NCBI GenBank assembly: GCA_035555315.1
Contig: DATMGU010000051.1
Span: forward strand, 48,302 to 112,301
Origin: DATMGU01 sp035555315
Lineage (GTDB): Bacteria; Pseudomonadota; Alphaproteobacteria; ATCC43930; CGMCC-115725
Length of the DNA: 64,000 nucleotides
Direction: 5' to 3'
Shown here: positions 41,246 to 49,703 of the stretch, piece by piece
Layout: every line of letters starts with the position of its first letter
Position numbering within the stretch: the stretch's first letter is position 1
Notes under the pieces: model-generated
Databases searched by the model: none
The model's input: the letters and a program-made list of their open reading frames with translations, nothing else
Told to the model about the DNA's origin: nothing
Program-made: the position numbers and the translations under genes

Positions 41246-44236
41246 ATGGCAGGCTGGTATCGCACCGGGACGGTTTCCCTCACCAACGGCTCGGCCGCCG
41301 TCACGGGTTCGGGCACGAACTGGCAGACCCAGGGCGTGCAGCCCGGCGACGTGTTCACCATCGACAACCTCACCCTCTACGAGGTGCTGTCGGTCAACAG
41401 TCAGACCAGCCTCACGCTTAATGGCACCTATGCCGGCACGACCGCGACGGCGGCGGCCTATGCGATCATCCAGAACCTGTCGACCTTGACCGGCACCCTG
41501 TCGGCGCAGATCTCGACCCTGATCGCCGCCTATCAGAGCGCGCAGAGCGCCACCCAGGCCGGGAAATTCACCGACGGCACGGTCGCGGCCCCCGGCGCCG
41601 CCTTCGCCGCCCAAACGACGACGGGCCTCTATCGCCGGACCAGCGACGGCCGGCCGGCGATGGCCGCCAGCGGTGCCGAGGTCGCCGTCTTCGACCCGGC
41701 CGGCACGCGCCTCACCGCGGCACCCACCGTCGCCGGGTTGCGCGCCTTTACCGGCACCGGCAACGAGATGGTCACCGCCTCGGGCTTCGCCTCGACCGGC
41801 GATGGCGGCGGCTCGCCGTTCTTCTGGGTGCCGACCAGCCTGGCGGCGGATGACGGTGCCATCACCCTGCTGCCGACCGGCTATGGCGCCGCCAATCCCG
41901 GCCGCTGGGTGCGCGATCCCTCGATCGCCAAATTCGACATCCGCAAATTCGGCGCGCTGGACAATGGTCTCGCCAGTTCCGAGGCGGTCAACTACGCCGC
42001 CTTCACCCTTGCCTTGCAGGAGATCGCCACGCGCGGCGGCGGCGTGCTCTATGTGCCGCCTCCGGCCGTCTCCTGGCGCATGACCGCCGGCGCCGGCCAA
42101 CTCTATGTGCCGTCGAACACCCTGGTCGCGGGGGAGCCGGGCGCCAGCCTGATCCAGCTCGACTATTCCACCATCCCGACCAACGGCAAGGTCTCGCTGT
42201 TCGCGACCGGCAACCCGCTGACGGCGGTCGGCAGCGGCACGGTCACCGGTTTCGCCGCGACCGGCACCGGCGCCACCTTCACCTGTACCTTCACGTCAGG
42301 CGTGCTGACCGGCGCCGCCGTGGCCTCCGGCGGCGGCGGCTACAAGCCGAGCAACGCCTATTACAAGGGCGACCTGATCACGCTCGCCGGCGGCACCTTC
42401 ACCACGGCGGCGGTGCTGCAGGTCACCGGCACGTCGGCCTGGCGCGGCGCCATCACGGCGGTTTCGATCTACAACCCTGGTGCGGGGTACAGCGTCAATC
42501 CGACCAATCCCGTGTCGCAGACCAGCGCCCTCGGCCAATATCCAGCCGACTATATCTACAACAAGGCGACGATCGCCGATAACGTGCATTTCTACGGTTT
42601 AGTGCTGGATGGCGGCGCGCTGGGGGGTGCCGCGCTCACCAGCACTCAAAGCTCCTCCGGCATCAATCTCGGGACCGTGCTGCGCGCCTCGGCCAGCTAT
42701 TGCGAGGCGCGGTATTTCGCGAATACCGGCTTCGCGTCGCTCTATGCCACCGAACTCACCTATCTCAAATGTTCGGCGCATCACAACGGGCTGACCGCCG
42801 CCGCCGGCCAGGATCGTAACGGCTTCGATCTCAACGGCTTCTACAACACGACCAACCCAGAGCTGAACAACCGCTCGGCACATATCCTCGGCTGCGTCGC
42901 CTCGTACAACAACGACTGCAACTACACCTGGTCGATGGGGCGCGGCAGCATCATCGGCAATGAAAGCTATGGCTCGGGTCTGGGCATCGAGGCGCAGGCG
43001 CAAAGCTTCGGCACGCTCGACACCAAGGCGCTGACCGGCATCGAGGTGCCGGGCAAGATGATCATCGCCCATAACCTGATCGACGGACTGAACGAGGCGC
43101 GCACCGCGATCATCGGCAATGACGCGCTGACCCTGAACAGCGGCAACGAGAGCGACTTCAAGGTCGAGGGCAACGTCGTCCGCAACTGGAACGGCTGGGG
43201 CATTTCCTGTGGCCAGTCCAATGGCGCCAGCCTGGAGCTGCGCAACAACAAATTCGAGACCATCGGCCAGGCGAACTCGAACGTCGCCGGCGTCACGGCG
43301 CGGGTCGATCACTTCACCTCGATCGGCGATCGCTGGCTGACCATCGGCAATAGCGGCAACCAGACCCAGGGCGTCTATCAACTGCTGTCGCCCTATACCA
43401 CGGTGCTGATCGACGATTACGAGATCGACACGGTGCAGGGCAAAGGCATCGGCCTGGGCGCCTTCGTTGGCGCGACCCGCTCGATCAAGATCGGCAAGGG
43501 CGTGTTCAACAACGTGTATTTCGGGGCGATCGAGCTGTCGGCCAGCACCGGCCCATGGACCTGCATCTCGATGGAGATCAACGGCGCCGAGTTCATCAAC
43601 TGCAACCGTTACGGCGACGCCTATAACCACTGCCCGATCGTGATGAGCGACGGCGGCACGGCGCGCATCGCCATCGACAGCCTGCGGATCGTGAACTGCA
43701 TGACCTATGAGAGCCCGGCCAAGAGCCAATTCATGTTCCGGCCGGCGCTGGTGGCCGGCTCGATCAACCGGATGACCTGGGGCGCCAACGATATCGGCAA
43801 GGGCGGCGTCAACATCCTCGATACCCAGGGCCGCATCGCGGATGGGGCACCCTGGACCCAGCTCACCACGCTGCCCTGCAACTCCGATGGGCTGCGCGTC
43901 AGCTATGCCGGCCTCGGCGGCGGCGCGCCGACCACCGGCTACAACGCGCTGGGCGATACCTGCTGGTCGCCCCGCGCCGATACCCAGGCGACCGCCCTCT
44001 ACCGCTGCAAGCGCGCCGGGCAGAACGCGCCGAGCTGGGCCGCCAGCACCGCCTACGCCGCCGGCACGCAGGCCGTCCCCACGGCCGATAACGGCTTCTA
44101 CTACGCCGCCACGGTGGCCGGCACCTCCGGCACCGCCGCGCCGACCTGGCCGACCACAATCGGCAACACCGTCACCGACGGCACCGTCACCTGGACCTGC
44201 ACCGGCGCGGCGTCGCTGTGGAGGACGGGGGCGTAA
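41246..44236 (+). CDS. Tail spike with right-handed beta-helix (pectate-lyase-like)
   Basis: A 996-residue receptor-binding spike. The N-terminal domain MAGWYRTGTVSLTNGSAAVT (phage tail attachment pattern) leads into a helical neck. From about residue 230 (FDIRKFGALDNGLASSEAVN) there is a pectate-lyase-like beta-helix with LYVPSNTLVAGEPG and many Asn/Gly turns such as NHCPIVMSDGG. Near residues 930-990 a carbohydrate-binding-like repeat has WAASTAYAAGTQAV and APTWPTTIGNTVTDGTVTW. It may degrade or bind surface polysaccharide. AGGAGAG precedes the ATG. Catalytic residues cannot be assigned. Confidence 0.82.
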   Translation: MAGWYRTGTVSLTNGSAAVTGSGTNWQTQGVQPGDVFTIDNLTLYEVLSVNSQTSLTLNGTYAGTTATAAAYAIIQNLSTLTGTLSAQISTLIAAYQSAQSATQAGKFTDGTVAAPGAAFAAQTTTGLYRRTSDGRPAMAASGAEVAVFDPAGTRLTAAPTVAGLRAFTGTGNEMVTASGFASTGDGGGSPFFWVPTSLAADDGAITLLPTGYGAANPGRWVRDPSIAKFDIRKFGALDNGLASSEAVNYAAFTLALQEIATRGGGVLYVPPPAVSWRMTAGAGQLYVPSNTLVAGEPGASLIQLDYSTIPTNGKVSLFATGNPLTAVGSGTVTGFAATGTGATFTCTFTSGVLTGAAVASGGGGYKPSNAYYKGDLITLAGGTFTTAAVLQVTGTSAWRGAITAVSIYNPGAGYSVNPTNPVSQTSALGQYPADYIYNKATIADNVHFYGLVLDGGALGGAALTSTQSSSGINLGTVLRASASYCEARYFANTGFASLYATELTYLKCSAHHNGLTAAAGQDRNGFDLNGFYNTTNPELNNRSAHILGCVASYNNDCNYTWSMGRGSIIGNESYGSGLGIEAQAQSFGTLDTKALTGIEVPGKMIIAHNLIDGLNEARTAIIGNDALTLNSGNESDFKVEGNVVRNWNGWGISCGQSNGASLELRNNKFETIGQANSNVAGVTARVDHFTSIGDRWLTIGNSGNQTQGVYQLLSPYTTVLIDDYEIDTVQGKGIGLGAFVGATRSIKIGKGVFNNVYFGAIELSASTGPWTCISMEINGAEFINCNRYGDAYNHCPIVMSDGGTARIAIDSLRIVNCMTYESPAKSQFMFRPALVAGSINRMTWGANDIGKGGVNILDTQGRIADGAPWTQLTTLPCNSDGLRVSYAGLGGGAPTTGYNALGDTCWSPRADTQATALYRCKRAGQNAPSWAASTAYAAGTQAVPTADNGFYYAATVAGTSGTAAPTWPTTIGNTVTDGTVTWTCTGAASLWRTGA

Positions 44237-44314
44237 CGTGGCGAGCCTGAACGCTCGCAGCCTACTTGCGTCGTAGAGTTAGCGCGACCTATTGGGACAT
44301 TTGGAGTGTTGGAG

Positions 44315-44761
44315 ATGCCTCAATTCAATGCGGCTGGATTGGCCCTGCTTTGTCAAGTTGAAGGTTGTAAACGGAAGTCTTATCAAGATCAGGCTGGAGT
44401 TTGGACCATCGGTTATGGACATACTGGTCCGGAAGTAGTGGAGGGCCTGACGTGGACGCAGGCGCAGTGTGATGCACAACGTGACATGGATGTGCGGCAA
44501 TTTGCCACCGAGGTTGCTAAGCTGATTTTGCAACCATTGAGCGATGACGAATTTTCGGCACAGGTGATATTTGCGTTTAACATCGGGCTGCATGCTTACG
44601 TTGGAAGTTCTGCGTTGCATTTAATTAATAAAGGTCTTCTGTTGCAGGTACCGTCCGCAATGGAGCTTTGGAACAAAATTACTATAAGGGGAAAATTAGT
44701 AATCGATAATGGACTTACCGGCCGCCGTCATTGTGAAGTTTCTCTGTGGAATTCACCATAA
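44315..44761 (+). CDS. Phage lysozyme, GH24 (T4-like) endolysin
   Basis: A 148-residue muramidase. The catalytic triad has T4 spacing: Glu16 in CQVEGCKRKSY, Asp25 in QDQAG and Thr31 in VWTIGYGHTG. FAFNIGLHAYVGSSALH and GLTGRRHCEVSLW complete the GH24 pattern. There is no signal peptide or membrane anchor, so it depends on the holin 1.2 kb downstream. GGAG lies eight bases before the ATG at 44315. The codon use is clearly AT-richer than the phage genes before it, matching the adjacent RES gene, so it may have arrived with that cargo. Confidence 0.9.
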   Translation: MPQFNAAGLALLCQVEGCKRKSYQDQAGVWTIGYGHTGPEVVEGLTWTQAQCDAQRDMDVRQFATEVAKLILQPLSDDEFSAQVIFAFNIGLHAYVGSSALHLINKGLLLQVPSAMELWNKITIRGKLVIDNGLTGRRHCEVSLWNSP

Positions 44762-44797
44762 TTTACATTTCTTGGGTATCAATGGATTTTTATATAA

Positions 44798-45844
44798 TCA
44801 ATATCCAGTTGGTCCAAAATGTACGTCATACTCTACTTTGCGTAAGATCAATTTATTAATGCACTGGACAGATACGTGCCCTTGTTCAAGGGGGCGGCCA
44901 AATAAAGCGAGGTTTGGGATAATTTTTAACTTCTCCTGGTAGGAAGTCTGAGGAAATCTGCGAAGCGAAATTCCGTATGCGGTTTCGAACGGCATTCCGC
45001 CAGTGCGCAAAAGGCTGAAATAGGATGGATATATAAGGCCATCAAATCCCGCAGCATGGGCATATAGTGCTATCTCCCTGGTAATTTCGTAAGAATGTTT
45101 CCCAGCAAGAAATAACATATGCACTGCCATATCCAGGCTTTCAAACTCGGTAACATCTTTTTCACAAAGAAGATCAGTTAGATCAAGAAGCTTCAAATTT
45201 TTTGTTGCTTGTAGAGTTGCGCAAAATATTTCATCTTCTGCCGAAACTCGACACTCATGAATGCAAATCTGAAGGTCTTGAGAGCAGTACATTATTGGGA
45301 GGTCCTCCGAATCCAGACGACCTGCCCCTGAATTTGGAGGTGGACTATCGTATTCGGAAAATTCATTTTTCTTTAAGGGATTTTTTCGAATTCGATAAAA
45401 TTTCTGATCCGGATTAAGAGTTATTGTCGAATACTCCAAGAGTATACGTTTTAATATCGAAATTTTTTTATTCTGATCCTGTAAATCCTTCAGTGGTTCG
45501 ACCTCGCCGACCATCCAAAGTCTCGGCCCATAATAGAAAAAACCAACTCCAATCGCTTTTTCAATTAACACTAAATCTGCTCTAAGCCAAGATGGCACGG
45601 TTATGGTGGTACTTTGGTGTTCGTTAAATTGCAATACGGGGGCAGCACCGTAATGACCGCGATGCATTGTGCCCCAAACAAAAAACCGATGAGACAACTG
45701 GGAAACTAAATGCTTGCTGAGTTTCAAACCAGTTTTCTCGGCACAATTCATACAGGAACTATCGTCCCCTACGCCGATTCGTTCGGCGTCGAGTCTAAGC
45801 CCCTGATCATGAAAGCAATTAGAGCAGAGCACGAAATCATTCAT
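44798..45844 (-). CDS. RES-domain protein with HEPN/RES N-terminal domain (predicted NAD+-degrading effector)
   Basis: A 348-residue protein. A zinc-ribbon-like N-terminal domain (Cys7, Cys10, Cys31, Cys34; CSNC and CMNC) and SHRFFVWGTMHRGHYG with APVLQFNE fit HEPN/RES-N1. The RES domain follows from about 145: Arg151 in FYRIRK, Tyr186 in IMYCSQD, Glu197 in CIHECR and Ser274 in LIYPSYFS give the full R-E-S set. Known RES proteins degrade NAD+ by phosphorolysis or hydrolysis. No antitoxin gene is adjacent. It runs against all phage structural genes and is AT-rich, like a lysogenic-conversion or defence cargo gene. The trigger is unknown. Confidence 0.82.
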   Translation of the reverse strand: MNDFVLCSNCFHDQGLRLDAERIGVGDDSSCMNCAEKTGLKLSKHLVSQLSHRFFVWGTMHRGHYGAAPVLQFNEHQSTTITVPSWLRADLVLIEKAIGVGFFYYGPRLWMVGEVEPLKDLQDQNKKISILKRILLEYSTITLNPDQKFYRIRKNPLKKNEFSEYDSPPPNSGAGRLDSEDLPIMYCSQDLQICIHECRVSAEDEIFCATLQATKNLKLLDLTDLLCEKDVTEFESLDMAVHMLFLAGKHSYEITREIALYAHAAGFDGLIYPSYFSLLRTGGMPFETAYGISLRRFPQTSYQEKLKIIPNLALFGRPLEQGHVSVQCINKLILRKVEYDVHFGPTGY

Positions 45845-45953
45845 GATTGTTCTGCACGACTGGCTGTGAATAGACGGATTTTACCATTCGTTCGAAGTTA
45901 TCTGAGTTAACTGCCCCATAAATAGCATATGGGAACATTAACAAGAGGATGCC

Positions 45954-46484
45954 ATGACCGATTTCTGGGACCAAGCACTTTCCGTCCTCGAACAGGGTGC
46001 CCCGGCGGTGGCGACGCTGGCCGGCGGGCCGCTGGCCGGGCAGGCCGTGTCGCTGATCGAGGGCGCGCTGGGGTTGACGCCAACCGGCGACAAACAAACG
46101 GCGGCCCAGGCGGTGCTGGGCGCCAATGCCGATCAACTCATCGCGATGCAGAGCGCGGCCCTCGCTTTCAAGCAAAAGCTGATCGATGCCGGTATCGCTT
46201 TGGAGGAAGCGGACGATGCCGACCGGGCGAGTGCGCGGGCACGCGAGATATCGGTCCGGGATTGGGTTGCACCCACCCTGGCGATCGGCATCACACTTGG
46301 TTTCTTCGGCTTGGTGACCTTCCTGTGTTTTCGTGATGTCCCGGCGGCGACCCGGGATCTCCTCAATATTCTGATAGGCAGCCTGACGGGCGCTTGGACC
46401 GGCGTGGTCGCCTACTATTTCGGTTCCTCCAGCGGCCAGATGCACGCGACCGAATTGCTGGCGAAGGCGGGGCCGATACAATGA
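45954..46484 (+). CDS. Holin, 3TM family-like
   Basis: A 176-residue protein. The N-terminal amphipathic half (LSVLEQGAPAVATLAGGPLAGQA) leads to two clear membrane helices at about residues 103-122 (WVAPTLAIGITLGFFGLVTF) and 133-154 (LLNILIGSLTGAWTGVVAYYF). The ending SSSGQMHATELLAKA is typical of the 3TM phage holin group, also found in gene transfer agents. It would open the inner membrane for the lysozyme. It is the last phage gene; its GC content is back to the local norm. AAGAGGATGCC precedes the ATG. Confidence 0.85.
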   Translation: MTDFWDQALSVLEQGAPAVATLAGGPLAGQAVSLIEGALGLTPTGDKQTAAQAVLGANADQLIAMQSAALAFKQKLIDAGIALEEADDADRASARAREISVRDWVAPTLAIGITLGFFGLVTFLCFRDVPAATRDLLNILIGSLTGAWTGVVAYYFGSSSGQMHATELLAKAGPIQ

Positions 46485-46551
46485 CGACTAGGGAGCCATG
46501 ACGGACACGGTGCCGTGATCGCGGTGTTTATTCCTGGCTGAACCATTGCCG

Positions 46552-47196
46552 ATGGCGACCCCACACCTATTTGGCCTCTCCATGAACGACATCATCGATC
46601 TCTGGGACTGGCGCCGCCGCACCGCCGAACTCTATGCCGATATCCGCGGTCACAAAGACCCGGAAGCGGCGTGGCTATTGTGGTGCGAAACCCGCGTCAC
46701 GCTGTTTCGCACCCACCCGCAATCCCCCATCGAGGCTGCCGACCGAGCGAGCCACATGGGGCCGGACACTTTCCCCTACGACCCGTCGCTGCGCCTGACG
46801 GCGGGTCTGGTGCCGGCCATCGAGGAAAGTCTCGACCTGCCGGTGGGGGAGGATGGCGTGGTCGGCATGACCGCGTTCGCCCGCACGCAGGGGCTGCTGG
46901 CCTCGTTGGGCGGGGAACTGACGCTGTACTGGATCGGCGGTTATGGCGGCGGCGTGTTCCTGCCCTTCACCGATGCCACCGGCGGCCACGAGACCTATGC
47001 CGGCGGCCGCTATCTGCTGGACACGATCAAGGGCGCCGATCTCGGCATGACCCCGGATGGCCGCGTGATCCTGGATTTCAACTTCGCTTATTTCCCGTCC
47101 TGCGCGCACTCGCCCCGCTATGTCTGCCCACTCGCCCCGGCGGCCAACCGCCTCCCCGGCGCCGTGCGGGCCGGCGAGCGCCTGAAGCGCGACTGA
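46552..47196 (+). CDS. DUF1684 family protein
   Basis: A 214-residue protein of the DUF1684 family. It shows IIDLWDWRRRTAELYADIR near the N-terminus, AWLLWCETRVTLFRTHPQSP, LTLYWIGGYGGGVFLPFTDA near residue 125, YAGGRYLLDTIKGADLG, and a C-terminal NFAYFPSCAHSPRYVCPLAP with two conserved cysteines. No catalytic function is established for the family. No Shine-Dalgarno sequence is clear, and ATG at 46582 is an equally possible start. It is the first cellular gene after the phage element. Confidence 0.82.
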   Translation: MATPHLFGLSMNDIIDLWDWRRRTAELYADIRGHKDPEAAWLLWCETRVTLFRTHPQSPIEAADRASHMGPDTFPYDPSLRLTAGLVPAIEESLDLPVGEDGVVGMTAFARTQGLLASLGGELTLYWIGGYGGGVFLPFTDATGGHETYAGGRYLLDTIKGADLGMTPDGRVILDFNFAYFPSCAHSPRYVCPLAPAANRLPGAVRAGERLKRD

Positions 47197-47222
47197 TCCG
47201 GCCCCGCTCCGTCGCGGTCGGC

Positions 47223-48503
47223 TCAGCTCATCAAGGCCAAGGCGGCGGCGAAGAAGTCGCGTCCTCCGAAATTGCCGGATTTCAGCGCCATGAGCATGTC
47301 GCCCTGGGAATTGCCGATCGTGCGCAGCACGGGGACGCCGGGGGCGATCTCCGGCCCGACGAGGAAAGCCGGGATGCCGAGCCTGTCCACCGCGGCTCCG
47401 GAGGTTTCGCCGCCGGCGACCACGAGGCGCCTCACGCCGCGCTTGACCAGTTCCGCGGCGATCGTCGACGTCGCCGCTTCGATCGCGTGACCCGCGGCGT
47501 CTCGTCCGTATTTCGCTTGCAGGCGCTGTACGACGTCCGGCGGGGCGCTGGCGGAGATGACGAGCGGCCCGTCCGCGATCCGGTCGCCTGCCCAGCCGAG
47601 CGCCGCCGCGACTTCATCGGGACCGGTGAGCAGCCGTTCGGGGTCAAGCCTCAAGACCGGCATGGAGGCTTCGGCAACCGCGAGCTGTTCGAGCGTGGCC
47701 TTCGAGCAACTTCCGACGATGACGGCCGCCAACCCCCCGACGGCGCGTGCGACGTCGGGGGCGTCATGCGTCCTGACCGGCACCCGTCCGGAGCGAACCA
47801 GGGCCCGCGCGAGGCCGAGACCCAGGCCGGACGCGCCGGTCGAGAACGGCTCGTCAAGCGCCACCTCGCCGACCGTCTCGAGATCCCTCTCAAAGACGGC
47901 ATCTACGATCGCAGCGCCGGTTCCGGTGGCCTTGAGCGCCGCGAGCCGCGCCTTTACGGCCTCTGGCCCGGCACCGATCGTGAAAAGGTCGACCAGCCCG
48001 ACGGGCGCGCGCGACTGCCGGCCGAGAACCCGCATGAGATTGGCATCATGCATCGGGTTGAGTGGGTGATCCTTGAGCGGGCTTTCGTTGAGTGGCTGGC
48101 CGCCGACGAAGAGATGCCCGAGATAGACGGTGCGTCCGGTCTCCGGAAAGGCCGGCGTCACGAGAACGGGTCCCGCGCGCGCCTCGTCGCGCAACGCGTC
48201 GGTGACGGGACCGATATTGCCGGCATCCGTCGAATCGAAGGTCGAGCAGATCTTGTAGAGCACATGGCGCGCACCGCGCGCACGGAGCCAGCGGTTGGCC
48301 TCGCGCGCCGCCGAAACGGCTTCGGCGACGGGTGCCGATCGGATCTTCAGCGAGACGACGACAGCGTCGATGTCGGGCAGCGCCAGGGTTTCGTCGGGTA
48401 TGCCCACGGTCTGAACGGTTCTGAGACCGTTCTTCGTCAGGGTGTTCGCGAGGTCCGACGCGCCGGTGTAGTCGTCGGCGATGGCGCCGAGAAGAATGCC
48501 CAT
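47223..48503 (-). CDS. otnK: 3-oxo-tetronate kinase (OtnK)
   Basis: A 426-residue DUF1537 kinase. The N-terminal substrate domain starts LLGAIADDYTGASDLA and has KICSTFDSTDAGNIGP near residue 83. The C-terminal nucleotide domain carries RLVVAGGETSGAAVDRLG near residue 360 and ends with RTIGNSQGDMLMALKSGNFG. OtnK phosphorylates 3-oxo-tetronate to its 4-phosphate, which OtnC then decarboxylates to dihydroxyacetone phosphate. It is the last gene of a leftward unit ltnD, otnI relic, otnK. All family landmarks are intact. Confidence 0.92.
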   Translation of the reverse strand: MGILLGAIADDYTGASDLANTLTKNGLRTVQTVGIPDETLALPDIDAVVVSLKIRSAPVAEAVSAAREANRWLRARGARHVLYKICSTFDSTDAGNIGPVTDALRDEARAGPVLVTPAFPETGRTVYLGHLFVGGQPLNESPLKDHPLNPMHDANLMRVLGRQSRAPVGLVDLFTIGAGPEAVKARLAALKATGTGAAIVDAVFERDLETVGEVALDEPFSTGASGLGLGLARALVRSGRVPVRTHDAPDVARAVGGLAAVIVGSCSKATLEQLAVAEASMPVLRLDPERLLTGPDEVAAALGWAGDRIADGPLVISASAPPDVVQRLQAKYGRDAAGHAIEAATSTIAAELVKRGVRRLVVAGGETSGAAVDRLGIPAFLVGPEIAPGVPVLRTIGNSQGDMLMALKSGNFGGRDFFAAALALMS

Positions 48504-48506
48504 CGC

Positions 48507-48659
48507 TCAACTCCGTGTGAGGGTTTTGAACCAGCCGAGGCCATCGAGGGTGGCGCCCCGGGGATTATGCTCGCAGCCGATGAAGCCGTCATATCCGAGC
48601 CGGTCGAGGAACGGCCATTCCGCGACCATCATCGTAAAACTGTCGGCGAAGATCGGCAT
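48507..48659 (-). pseudogene. otnI: Internally deleted otnI (2-oxo-tetronate isomerase) remnant
   Basis: A 50-residue frame where an isomerase of about 260 residues is expected. The first 21 residues (MPIFADSFTMMVAEWPFLDR) match the start of OtnI/hydroxypyruvate-isomerase-like proteins. The rest (GYDGFIGCEHNPRG, then GLGWF) matches their extreme C-terminus. About 200 middle residues, including the metal-binding and catalytic sites, are missing, yet the join is in frame and GAGGAG still precedes the ATG. It lies between ltnD and otnK, the expected place for otnI. The enzyme cannot be functional. Confidence 0.78.
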
Positions 48660-48697
48660 GAAGTTCTCCTCGCGAGCCTCAGGTTTAGCCGGCGGAT

Positions 48698-49627
48698 TCA
48701 ACCGGCCGCGCCCGGCAGTTTCGTGCCGGAGAGCTGGGCATAGACGCGCGCGAGCGAGGCATCGTCGTCGCGCCTCATGCCCGAGCCCGTCGCCGCGAGA
48801 TACATCTGGAGAGCGGCCGCCGCGAGCGGGACCGGATAGCCCTCGGATCGCGCCATGTCCTGGATGATGCCGAGGTCCTTCACGAAGATCTCCACGGCGC
48901 TGAGTGGGCGATAATCGCCGGCCAGCACATGCGGCATCCGGTTCTCGAACATCCAGGAATTGCCCGCCGACGCGGTGATGACCTCGTATACTTTGTGGAG
49001 ATCCAAGCCCTGCTTGGCCGCGAAGGTGAACGCCTCGCAGGCCGCCGCGATATGGACGCCGGCCAGCAACTGGTTGATCATCTTGAAGGCGGCACCGGTG
49101 CCGGCCGTGTCGCCGAGCTCGTAGACCATGGCGGCCATGGCGTCGAGGGCGGGCCGGGCCTTTTCGAAAGCCTGGGACGATCCGGATGCCATGATCGTGA
49201 GTTCGCCGCTCGCCGCCCTCGCCGCCCCACCGGAGATCGGTGCGTCCAGATAGAGGCGTCCAGACGCTTCGAGCCGTTCCGACAGCTTGCGGGCGACTGA
49301 AGGATCCATCGTCGCCGAGGAAATGAAGACGGCTCCGGGGAGCATCGCCTCGGCCACGCCGTTCACGCCGAACAGCACGGCCTCGGTTTGAGCGGCGTTG
49401 ACGACGACCGAGACGACGATGTCGGCATCCTTCGCCGCGTCCGCCGGTGTCGCGGCACCGCGGCCGTGACTGTCGACGAGTTGATCGACGGCCGCCGGAT
49501 TGACGTCGTAGCCGCTGACATCGAGGCCCGACCGTTTCAGGGATCGGGCCATCCCCAATCCCATCGATCCCAAGCCGATCACGGCGGCCTTGCCGGGTGA
49601 TCCTGGCTTTTCCGTGAGTGACGTCAT
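48698..49627 (-). CDS. ltnD: L-threonate dehydrogenase (LtnD-like), beta-hydroxyacid dehydrogenase
   Basis: A 309-residue 3-hydroxyisobutyrate-dehydrogenase-like enzyme. NAD-binding GLGSMGLGMARSLKRSG lies near residue 18. The substrate motif DAPISGGAARAASGELTIM is near residue 125 and the catalytic Lys is in GAAFKMINQLLAGVHI near residue 175. The C-terminal IFVKDLGIIQDMA helix is usual for the family. LtnD oxidises L-threonate to 2-oxo-tetronate; D-erythronate-type dehydrogenases are homologous, so the exact stereochemistry is inferred from context. The ATG at 49627 has AGGTGA upstream and is preferred to a GTG three codons earlier. Confidence 0.85.
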   Translation of the reverse strand: MTSLTEKPGSPGKAAVIGLGSMGLGMARSLKRSGLDVSGYDVNPAAVDQLVDSHGRGAATPADAAKDADIVVSVVVNAAQTEAVLFGVNGVAEAMLPGAVFISSATMDPSVARKLSERLEASGRLYLDAPISGGAARAASGELTIMASGSSQAFEKARPALDAMAAMVYELGDTAGTGAAFKMINQLLAGVHIAAACEAFTFAAKQGLDLHKVYEVITASAGNSWMFENRMPHVLAGDYRPLSAVEIFVKDLGIIQDMARSEGYPVPLAAAALQMYLAATGSGMRRDDDASLARVYAQLSGTKLPGAAG

Positions 49628-49703
49628 GGTGATCACCTGCGGTGTGGCGAATGAAGAGTGTGGGACGGATCTTCCCGAGGCGTTAGCGCTCGGATACTCA
49701 AAA

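Larger units (their letters stand above)
44280..45953. other. AT-rich cargo segment within the phage element
   Basis: From just after the spike gene to just before the holin gene the base composition shifts visibly to A+T. Codons ending in A or T are common here, unlike all surrounding genes. The segment holds the lysozyme gene (rightward) and the RES-domain gene (leftward). It reads as a later insertion, or as cargo from a lower-GC source. Confidence 0.7.
22197..46484. mobile_element. Integrase-less prophage or gene-transfer-agent-like element
   Basis: A contiguous block of phage genes from a leftward CI/LexA-type repressor to a rightward holin. It carries a full siphovirus set: packaging, portal, protease, capsid, connector, tail, tail tip, spike, lysozyme and holin. 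All genes read rightward except the repressor and the RES cargo gene. The tail-tip order DUF2460, BR0599, NlpC/P60, J-like hub is that of alphaproteobacterial gene transfer agents. No integrase, excisionase, replication gene or flanking direct repeat was recognised. Boundaries are taken from flanking cellular genes (cytochrome c' and DUF1684) and are approximate. Confidence 0.8.

Noticed and set aside
22000..46600. Attachment-site direct repeats around the phage element
   Set aside because: I compared the gaps 22029-22196 and 46485-46551 by eye and found no shared repeat. A computed search with wider flanks could still find one.
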